Below are positions 6,297 to 12,338 of a stretch of DNA of 12,338 nucleotides, piece by piece; the first letter of the stretch is position 1, and each line of letters starts with the position of its first letter. Below the pieces are notes generated by a model, which saw nothing but the letters and a program-made list of their open reading frames with translations, was not told the DNA's origin and made no database searches. Origin of the DNA: Bacteroidales bacterium UBA2198. Its GTDB lineage: Bacteria > Bacteroidota > Bacteroidia > Bacteroidales > VadinHA17. The DNA lies in the NCBI GenBank assembly GCA_002328625.1, contig DCVC01000322.1, positions 1-12,338 of the forward strand, given 5' to 3'. The position numbers and the translations under genes were made by a program.

Positions 6297-9113
6297 CTAT
6301 ACCGGTTTGAATATAAGATCCACAACATCTGCCTTTTTGAACATTTTCCTGGCTATCTTCCTGATATCCTTAATTGTGAATGATTTCAGGATGTTCTCAT
6401 AATTTGCAGGGTCGTTACTGTCGATCCCGTAACTGTAATACCTCGTTAACATGTTCATCCAGTATGAATTGTGCAGCTTGTTCTCTTCTCTGGTTTTCAG
6501 AAGGTTATTGACCGATTTATCAAGGTTCTCCCGGGTAGGGCCGTTTGCGATCATGTTATCAAGTTCGCGGTAGATTATCGCCTTGAGATCATTTGCTCTT
6601 ACCGGATCGCAATCGAACGTTATAATACCTTCACCTATCTGGTTCGGCCTCTTCTGAGCAGACAGGGAAATCCCTACACCATAGGTTCCTCCCTCATCTT
6701 CGCGCACTTTCTCGGTATAGACAATATCAAGGATTCCCATGATAACCTCAAGTCCAAGATAGTTATAAGGATTGTATTTCAGATCTTCTGCAAAGGCAAT
6801 GAATACTGTCGATTTTGGAATTGTAAGAGGCAGGCTTATCTCTCTGGTGATTTTACCCTTTGGCTGTTCCACTTTTCTGTTGATCCATGTCTCATTGCGA
6901 CCCAGGACGGGAAGAGATCCGATATATTTCTCAACCAGAGGCACCACAGTCTCCTGTTCAACGTTCCCGACTATGAAGAATGTGAATTCATCAGCATTGC
7001 TAAACCTGTCAGTATATATTTTCTGCATATCATCAAGTGAGATTTTCTCAATGCTCTGCTTTGTCAGTATTGGCGTTCTTGGATGATACCCGGTTGTTAT
7101 AAGGGATACACTGTCGCTTTTTATCTTATTGGGATCCTTTTCCATGTTCCCGATATAGGAGGCATAGCGCCCGATAATTGCATTGTGGGCATCAATATCG
7201 AACCGCGGACGTGCAAGCTTCAGGTAAAGAAGCTGCATCATCGTTTCAAAATCCTTTGGTGTGGATGAGCCGCTTATTGATTCAGCTGTCTCGCTTATGG
7301 ATACTGTTACCGAGGCTTTCTTGCCTGCCATCATTTTTTGCAGGGTAACGTTATCATAGTCGCCTGTACCATACATTGTAACAATAGCACTTAAAAGATT
7401 GGCAGGCAGAACCAGATTGTCATCAAGCTTTGATATTCCTCCGAAGCTGAAGGCAGATAAAAGGATATTATCTTTTTCATAATCAGCCTTTCGGTATACC
7501 ACTTTTATGTTATTCCCCAGTGTCCACTCAATCGCCTCAAACTGGGGAATAAATGTGGTATTGATGATTTTTGATCCGGCAAGTTCTTCTTTAACAAATG
7601 ATTCAGCCAGTTCTTCATCCTCATAAGGGGTCAGTTGTTTCTCTCTTACACGGGCAATGATATCGAGAGCTTCCTGTTCGCTGATATGTATGACATCATC
7701 TCCCTCCAGACCCTGAACAATTATGGTCCTGTTTTCATCAATCATCAATTCCCTGAATTTAGCGGAGATCTCCTCAGGTGTAATTCCAGGCAGGATCTCT
7801 TTAAGAAATTCAAAATCAAAATCTATTGAAGTAAGTGGCTCGCCTGTAAGGAAATAATCCTGAATGCCCGCTATATAGGTATCATTACTAATTTTATCCT
7901 TTTGTTTAAAACGGTTTTCGTATGACGTAAGCATGGTGGCTTTGGCGCGATCAAGTTCCCCTTTATTGAAACCGAACCTTCTGGCTCTTTCAGCCTCTGC
8001 ATAGATTGCTTCCAGGGCAACTGCCTCTTCGTTCTTATGTGCAATGGCTGAAGCTGAAAATGCATCATAACCTCTGGCGAAGTAACTGCCAAATGATATT
8101 GAACCACTTACAAAAGGAGGATTGCTTTTTTGAAGCAGTTCCCCTATTCTGGTATTTATCATCGAATTCATTAATGATATGACATGCTGATCACGTATAT
8201 ATTTAATGTTTTTTATCTCAGGGGGTACTGCTTTATGGAGTGCAACAACCGTAACTGATGTCTGTGGTGCTTCCCTGTCGGTTGCCAGCACAAAATATGT
8301 TTCTTTATGGTACGGGATCTCCTCAATTTCCCTCGGGATCGGATTCTTCACCGCGGGTATCGGGGAGAAGATTCTTTTAATTTTTGCTTCAACTTCATCA
8401 ACATTAATATCTCCGACAACAGCTATTGCCTGGAGGTCGGTCCGGTACCAGTCGTGATAAAAACTCCGCAGGGTATTATATGAGAAATTTTTAATGATGT
8501 CAAGATCTCCGATAATGTCTCTTTTGGCATATCTGGAGCCTTTGAGGACAACCGGAATTACCTGGAATATCATTCGTCTGCTTGCATTTTTGCTTGTACG
8601 CCACTCCTCTGCAATTACACCCCGTTCAAGATCTATCTCCTTTTCAGTCAGAGAAATAAAGTCGGACCAGTCGTTAAGGATAAGCAGGCATGTGTCAATA
8701 AGATCGGGCCTTGCATCAATGGGGACATTGGTGAGGTTATATACAGTTTCGTCAAAACCTGTGTAGGCATTTATATTATATCCGAATGCAACACCATGTT
8801 TTTCGAGCCCGCTGATAATAGCCTTCCCGGGGAAATTTTCCGTTCCGTTAAATGCCATATGTTCCAGGAAATGGGCAAGGCCATTCTGATCATCATTTTC
8901 CAGGATTGCCCCGACATTCTGGATTATATAAAAACTGGCCCTTTTCTCAGGTTCTTTATTATGACGGATGAAGTAGCTCAGTCCGTTATCCAGTTTTCCT
9001 GTTCTGATGTCAGGATCAACAGGAGCATAGTTTTCAGGATTGGTCTGGGCAGCCGCTATCGGGGCTATTAATAAGCAAATAAGAAAAAATGACAATGTTT
9101 TTATCGGTTTCAT
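6297..9113 (-). CDS. M16-family (pitrilysin-type) zinc protease, exported
   Basis: This is a large inverzincin peptidase, predicted periplasmic or membrane-associated, of 938 residues. The ATG at 9113 is chosen over the longer frame beginning with TTG at 9191. It gives a clean signal peptide, with MKPIK, a hydrophobic core and a likely cleavage after IAAAQ. The inverted zinc motif HFLEH is at residues 81-85, and the second half of the site is ERGVIAEEW, with Glu163 and Glu170 spaced as in pitrilysin, so the N-terminal half is predicted active. The C-terminal half repeats the M16 fold without HxxEH and contains the usual late segments GGTYGVGISLS and YYSYGID. This two-lobed length is normal for bacterial full-length M16 enzymes such as PqqL. 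The gene lies 105 bp after the deoxynucleoside kinase on the same strand and ends at a terminator. Confidence 0.94.
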   Translation of the reverse strand: MKPIKTLSFFLICLLIAPIAAAQTNPENYAPVDPDIRTGKLDNGLSYFIRHNKEPEKRASFYIIQNVGAILENDDQNGLAHFLEHMAFNGTENFPGKAIISGLEKHGVAFGYNINAYTGFDETVYNLTNVPIDARPDLIDTCLLILNDWSDFISLTEKEIDLERGVIAEEWRTSKNASRRMIFQVIPVVLKGSRYAKRDIIGDLDIIKNFSYNTLRSFYHDWYRTDLQAIAVVGDINVDEVEAKIKRIFSPIPAVKNPIPREIEEIPYHKETYFVLATDREAPQTSVTVVALHKAVPPEIKNIKYIRDQHVISLMNSMINTRIGELLQKSNPPFVSGSISFGSYFARGYDAFSASAIAHKNEEAVALEAIYAEAERARRFGFNKGELDRAKATMLTSYENRFKQKDKISNDTYIAGIQDYFLTGEPLTSIDFDFEFLKEILPGITPEEISAKFRELMIDENRTIIVQGLEGDDVIHISEQEALDIIARVREKQLTPYEDEELAESFVKEELAGSKIINTTFIPQFEAIEWTLGNNIKVVYRKADYEKDNILLSAFSFGGISKLDDNLVLPANLLSAIVTMYGTGDYDNVTLQKMMAGKKASVTVSISETAESISGSSTPKDFETMMQLLYLKLARPRFDIDAHNAIIGRYASYIGNMEKDPNKIKSDSVSLITTGYHPRTPILTKQSIEKISLDDMQKIYTDRFSNADEFTFFIVGNVEQETVVPLVEKYIGSLPVLGRNETWINRKVEQPKGKITREISLPLTIPKSTVFIAFAEDLKYNPYNYLGLEVIMGILDIVYTEKVREDEGGTYGVGISLSAQKRPNQIGEGIITFDCDPVRANDLKAIIYRELDNMIANGPTRENLDKSVNNLLKTREENKLHNSYWMNMLTRYYSYGIDSNDPANYENILKSFTIKDIRKIARKMFKKADVVDLIFKPV

Positions 9114-9218
9114 AATAAATGAATTTAAAAGATCATTAATAAAGGTTGCACTGTAAACAGAATTGCAGACTATAATATATAAAGATAGCAAAATTTCTTT
9201 TGATTACCATGAAAAAAG

Positions 9219-9863
9219 TTAAAAAAGACCATGTAATTCTGCATTTACCTTGTCAATCACTTCACTTAAATGGTCTTTGTTGTTGGGGAAGTTATAGTGG
9301 TCGGCTTCAACGATAAGCAGTCTGCCTAGTTTATAGGTTTCGATCCATGCTTCATATCTTTCATTCAGTCTCTTAAGGTAATCCAGGCGAATAGAGCTTT
9401 CATACTCCCTTCCGCGTTTCTGAATCTGGTTTACCAGTGTCGGAACGGAGGCTCTCAGGTAAAGAAGAAGATCAGGAGGCTGTATAAGGGAAATCATCAT
9501 TTTGAAAAGCGATGAGTAATTATCAAAGTCACGCGTTGACATAAGTCCCATCGAATGTAAGTTTGGGGCAAAAATATAGGCATCCTCGTAAATGGTCCTG
9601 TCCTGTATTATCGTTTTATCCGATTTTCTGATTTCAAGAACCTGGCTGAACCTGGTGTTCAGAAAATAAACCTGCAGGTTAAACGACCAGCGCTGCATAT
9701 CTTCGTAGAAGTCATTCAGGTAAGGATTGTCATCCACATCTTCATAATGCGGCGTCCAACCGTAATGCTTGGCAAGCAACCCTGCCAGTGTTGTTTTGCC
9801 CGATCCTATATTTCCTGCAATTGCTATAAGCATATTTTGGTTTGTTACATTTTTAAAGGCCAT
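9219..9863 (-). CDS. Deoxynucleoside kinase (dNK family)
   Basis: This is a cytoplasmic salvage kinase that phosphorylates deoxynucleosides with ATP; bacterial relatives act on deoxyadenosine/deoxyguanosine or have mixed specificity. Visible motifs are Walker A GNIGSGKTT (residues 17-25), Glu41 in HYEDVDDNPYL (the likely catalytic base region), the family QVYFLNTRF helix, the DRT motif (88-90) in QDRTIYEDAYIF, and the arginine-rich lid QKRGREYE. At 214 residues it is of normal size. The ATG at 9863 lies 4 nt after the GH3 stop, favouring translational coupling. An internal ATG at 9833, giving MLIAIAGNIG, matches the usual family N-terminus better and could be the true start. The substrate is not decided. 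Confidence 0.92.
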   Translation of the reverse strand: MAFKNVTNQNMLIAIAGNIGSGKTTLAGLLAKHYGWTPHYEDVDDNPYLNDFYEDMQRWSFNLQVYFLNTRFSQVLEIRKSDKTIIQDRTIYEDAYIFAPNLHSMGLMSTRDFDNYSSLFKMMISLIQPPDLLLYLRASVPTLVNQIQKRGREYESSIRLDYLKRLNERYEAWIETYKLGRLLIVEADHYNFPNNKDHLSEVIDKVNAELHGLF

Positions 9864-9867
9864 AAAA

Positions 9868-11376
9868 TTACAAAAATTGATACAATTCTTCTAAATACTC
9901 ACGGGTATTTGACAGCCTTGGAACTTTATTCTGTCCACCAAGCTTGTTTTTAGCTTTAAGCCACTTATTGAATGTTCCCTTTGGAGCTTGTTTCACAACC
10001 GGTTTGACAAGATTAATATCTTTAAAACGTTTTGCTTCATAATCGGAATTGATCGATTTAAGAGTGTTATCAAGCAGGTCGGTAAAGAGGTTCATATCCT
10101 CCGGTTCCTTTTCAAATTCAATGATCCACTCATGCGATCCTTTTGATGAGGCTCCCATAAAAACAGGTCCTGCTGTATATTCAAGGATTATCGCACCAGC
10201 TCCTTTACATGCCGCCTGAAGTGCTTTATCTGCATTATCAATAATAACCTCCTCACCAAAAGCATTGATAAAATGCTTTGTCCTGCCTGAAATATGGAAT
10301 CTCAGTGGATTGAGTGAATTGAAGACTATTGTATCGCCGATCATATATCTCCAGAGGCCTCCATTGGTTGATATCAAAATAGCATAATTAACCCCGGTCT
10401 CGACCTCTCCAGCCGTGCAAGCAGGAGGTGAACCGGCATTGATCATGTCAGCAGGAATGAATTCGTAGAAAATTCCATAGTCGAGCATAAGCAGCATGTC
10501 AGTTATCCCGGGATCATCCTGGATACCAAAGAATCCCTCTGATGCATTGTATGTTTCCATGTAATTCATACGGTCGCTGTTGATCAGCTTATTATAAATT
10601 TCGCGGTAAGGAGCGAAATTGATGCCTCCGTGAAAAAAGACCTCAAGATTGGGCCATATTTCAAGCAGGTCAGTTTTTCCTGTATATGTCAGAATATATT
10701 TTATCAATGTAAGATACCATGAAGGCACACCTGAAATGTTTGTGACATTTTCATTTACTGTTGACTTAGTTATCTGGTCCAGCTTCTTTTCGAAATCGTC
10801 AAGCAGGGCTATCTCCTTTTTGGGCGTACGGACCAATTCAACCCAGGCTGGTGCATTCTCTATCAGTATGGCTGACAGATCGCCATACAGTGAATGATTG
10901 CTGAACTGATTTATCCTGTGACTTCCTCCCAGTATCAGGCCTTTACCCGAGAAAATCCGAGTATCCGGTTTGTTCAATGTATAAATTATCAGAATATCTC
11001 TGGCACCTCTGTAATGACAATCTTCAAGAGCCTCACGGCTTAAGGGAATAAATTTGCTTTTTGCTGAAGTTGTTCCTGATGATTTGGCAAACCATTTTAT
11101 CTCACCAGGCCATAAAAGGTCTCTTTCTCCTTTGCGCAGTCTTTCGACAAAAGGGATTATCTCTTCATATGTCTGAATCGGAACCCTCGACTGATATTCC
11201 CTGACAGAGGAGATTGATGAATAGTCATATTTCTTTCCCCACTCTGTATTGACAGCTTTGGCCAGGAGCCGGAACAGAGTCTCTTGCTGTGTTTCAGCCG
11301 GATATTTTTTAAACAGCTCTATTTGATTTATACGCTTGGTATTAAGCCATTTGATAATGGAAGGCAATATTGTCAT
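9868..11376 (-). CDS. GH3-family acyl-adenylating / acyl-acid amido synthetase-like protein
   Basis: This is a bacterial member of the GH3 family (502 residues), related to the plant enzymes that adenylate carboxylic acids such as jasmonate or indole-acetate and join them to amino acids. The three nucleotide motifs of the ANL-like fold are all present: SSGTTSAKSKFIP (P-loop, residues 99-111), YNASEGFFG (276-284) and WRYMIGDT (342-349). HISGRTKHFINAFGEEV follows in the hinge to the C-terminal domain. An intact enzyme is therefore expected, but the acid and the acceptor are unknown, and plant hormone chemistry should not be assumed. It lies 53 bp after recO and 4 bp before the deoxynucleoside kinase, probably in the same transcript. 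Confidence 0.92.
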   Translation of the reverse strand: MTILPSIIKWLNTKRINQIELFKKYPAETQQETLFRLLAKAVNTEWGKKYDYSSISSVREYQSRVPIQTYEEIIPFVERLRKGERDLLWPGEIKWFAKSSGTTSAKSKFIPLSREALEDCHYRGARDILIIYTLNKPDTRIFSGKGLILGGSHRINQFSNHSLYGDLSAILIENAPAWVELVRTPKKEIALLDDFEKKLDQITKSTVNENVTNISGVPSWYLTLIKYILTYTGKTDLLEIWPNLEVFFHGGINFAPYREIYNKLINSDRMNYMETYNASEGFFGIQDDPGITDMLLMLDYGIFYEFIPADMINAGSPPACTAGEVETGVNYAILISTNGGLWRYMIGDTIVFNSLNPLRFHISGRTKHFINAFGEEVIIDNADKALQAACKGAGAIILEYTAGPVFMGASSKGSHEWIIEFEKEPEDMNLFTDLLDNTLKSINSDYEAKRFKDINLVKPVVKQAPKGTFNKWLKAKNKLGGQNKVPRLSNTREYLEELYQFL

Positions 11377-11429
11377 CAGGTACTAAACAATTTAAAACCT
11401 AAATTTATATAAAAAATCAGAGATTCTTT

Positions 11430-12155
11430 TTAACTGAAAATTTCTTTCATTACCCCGAGTGAATTTATTTGTTTAAGTCCAGGGAGATGAAGGGAATAAT
11501 ACCTGATAATTGTTTCAAGAACTTCATTTCTCAGTTTCCCTGTAAGAGGAATATTTTTCATATTTTCATATGAGGTATTAAAAAATGACGAAAGGATGTC
11601 AGATATTTCAGAATCCGCAAAGTTGCCATGAAGGGGCGGCACAGGAACAAATATTCCATTAAGCATATCGAAGTATTTATGTCTTTCATTGGTCCTTTGC
11701 CCGGGTTCGAAACCAAGCAGGGTACTGAGACCTGATAGAAATGTAATATGGAAATTTGTATAATCTGTTTTACACGTCTCAAAATACTTAACTGAATTTT
11801 CAATGTAATCAAATAGTTCCCGGTGGGGGCTCTCCTCCCTGAGCACTGAATTAAGAATCTCTCCCAGGAAGATTGCCATGCAGCACTTTTTAGCATCATT
11901 GTAAATATCTGTCGGGGCAAACGAAACTGAAAACTCTTTCAGCATCTGCATGCTTTGCGATTCCTTGTTGTAGAGGACCATATCGAGAATGAACAACGGC
12001 TGGAAAAGCACATTGTGCTTCCCTGTCTTCTTATTTCTCATTCCTTTTACCATAAAAGAACGTCTTCCGAATTCTCTCGTATAGATTTGAGCCACTATAC
12101 CCGAATCGGTGTACTTTATCTGGTGGAGAATTATGCCTAGTGACTTCTCGAGCAT
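11430..12155 (-). CDS. recO: DNA repair protein RecO
   Basis: RecO is the mediator that, with RecR, loads RecA on SSB-coated single-stranded DNA in RecF-pathway recombination and can anneal strands. From the ATG at 12155 the protein has 241 residues, normal for the family. The N-terminal OB fold is recognisable: MLEKSLGIILHQIKYTDS, then YTREFGRRSFMVKGMR, and the FQPLFILDMV strand. The middle helical domain includes AIFLGEILNSVLREE and LSGLSTLLGFEP, both characteristic. The frame could start 7 codons earlier at a TTG (12176), but that codon is part of the likely -7 promoter element, so the ATG is preferred. It is the first gene of a probable recO-GH3-dNK unit and is divergent from a coiled-coil gene. 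Confidence 0.93.
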   Translation of the reverse strand: MLEKSLGIILHQIKYTDSGIVAQIYTREFGRRSFMVKGMRNKKTGKHNVLFQPLFILDMVLYNKESQSMQMLKEFSVSFAPTDIYNDAKKCCMAIFLGEILNSVLREESPHRELFDYIENSVKYFETCKTDYTNFHITFLSGLSTLLGFEPGQRTNERHKYFDMLNGIFVPVPPLHGNFADSEISDILSSFFNTSYENMKNIPLTGKLRNEVLETIIRYYSLHLPGLKQINSLGVMKEIFS

Positions 12156-12173
12156 GGCGGTCAAAGATTTATT

Positions 12174-12204
12174 CAAATATAAAATTATTATATTTACTGG
12201 TCAA
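12174..12204 (-). promoter_or_regulatory. Promoter of recO, Bacteroidota type
   Basis: On the minus strand, TTG (12204-12202) is followed after 20 nt by TATATTTG (12181-12174), a full match to the TAnnTTTG -7 consensus of the Bacteroidota housekeeping sigma factor. The element ends 18 nt before the recO ATG at 12155, leaving a very short leader. It also explains why the in-frame TTG at 12176 cannot be the recO start. Confidence 0.6.
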
Positions 12205-12215
12205 TCATCTGCATT

Positions 12216-12338
12216 ATGACCATAACCCAGAACGAAGAGCTTTTAAGACGCGTTGCCAGGCTTGCAAGGCAGAACCAGGAGCTTGAGGAAAAGATCAAGA
12301 AGCTGGAGAAGTTAAATGAAACCCTGATAAGGGATAAC
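12216..12338 (+). CDS. Coiled-coil protein of unknown function, 5' part only
   Basis: A reading frame opens at the ATG 12216 and is still open at the last base (41 codons). It encodes a strongly charged, heptad-rich helix, with segments LLRRVARLARQNQELEEK and IKKLEKLNETLIRDN, so a coiled coil from the very start is predicted. There is no signal peptide. It is divergent from recO, 60 bp from the recO ATG. I do not recognise the family. A coiled-coil linker at the start of a signalling protein such as a histidine kinase or PAS protein, or a structural coiled-coil protein, would both fit. Confidence 0.7.
   Translation, partial: MTITQNEELLRRVARLARQNQELEEKIKKLEKLNETLIRDN

Noticed and set aside
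6471..7040. Open frame of 189 codons on the + strand inside the M16 gene
   Set aside because: It is antisense to a well-supported protease gene and its translation has no recognisable domain or compositional sense.
9114..9191. 26-residue N-terminal extension of the M16 protease
   Set aside because: It begins at TTG, and the sequence before the ATG at 9113 looks like an AT-rich leader; the signal peptide starts at 9113.
1..12338. Search for CRISPR arrays, IS or transposon ends, phage genes, toxin-antitoxin or defence cassettes
   Set aside because: No regularly spaced repeats, transposase or integrase motifs or small paired genes were seen; every gene except the right-edge coiled-coil fragment fits a recognised family.

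Overview
The window looks like an ordinary chromosomal segment of a Bacteroidota bacterium, most likely Bacteroidales/Marinilabiliales-like (inference). It is moderately AT-rich. The start codons lack recognisable Shine-Dalgarno sequences and have AT-rich leaders. At least one promoter fits the Bacteroidota TAnnTTTG (-7) / TTG (-33) form. The gene families are typical of the phylum: a FucP-type sugar symporter, a Tat-signal Gfo/Idh/MocA oxidoreductase, an M48 lipoprotein with a C-x-VNPVTG start, a long M16 protease, a GH3-family protein, a short deoxynucleoside kinase and a RecO of Bacteroidota type.

Layout. Left part (1-2029): the 3' end of a short-chain dehydrogenase on the + strand, then about 150 bp holding an in-frame, start-less coding-looking tail. 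A FucP-family transporter follows on the - strand, with a tRNA-Asn(GUU) only 12 nt upstream of its start. Middle (2119-4795): two + strand genes, a PfkB/adenosine-kinase-type sugar kinase and an M48 lipoprotein protease with a LysM-like C-terminus. Right part (12155 down to 4843): five - strand genes in the order recO, GH3, deoxynucleoside kinase, M16 protease, Gfo/Idh/MocA oxidoreductase. A factor-independent terminator separates the last two. At the right edge a + strand coiled-coil gene diverges from recO and leaves the window.

How the genes relate. recO-GH3-dNK look like one transcription unit (53 bp and 4 bp gaps), which joins recombinational repair, an acyl-adenylating enzyme of unknown substrate and nucleoside salvage. 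The M16 protease, 105 bp further on, may be read with them or from its own promoter, and ends at a hairpin plus T-rich tract. The SDR, the sugar symporter and the Tat oxidoreductase all suit carbohydrate use, but they sit in separate or convergent units, so a shared pathway is not shown. Two envelope metalloproteases (M48 lipoprotein, M16) sit in the same neighbourhood but in different units.

I see no phage, IS element, CRISPR, toxin-antitoxin pair or defence-like cassette. The most unusual points are the tRNA/transporter spacing, the start-less coding remnant after the SDR, and the translationally close GH3-dNK pair. No clearly new multi-gene system is visible. Several obvious long reading frames begin at TTG codons that I reject in favour of downstream ATGs (M48, M16, recO).
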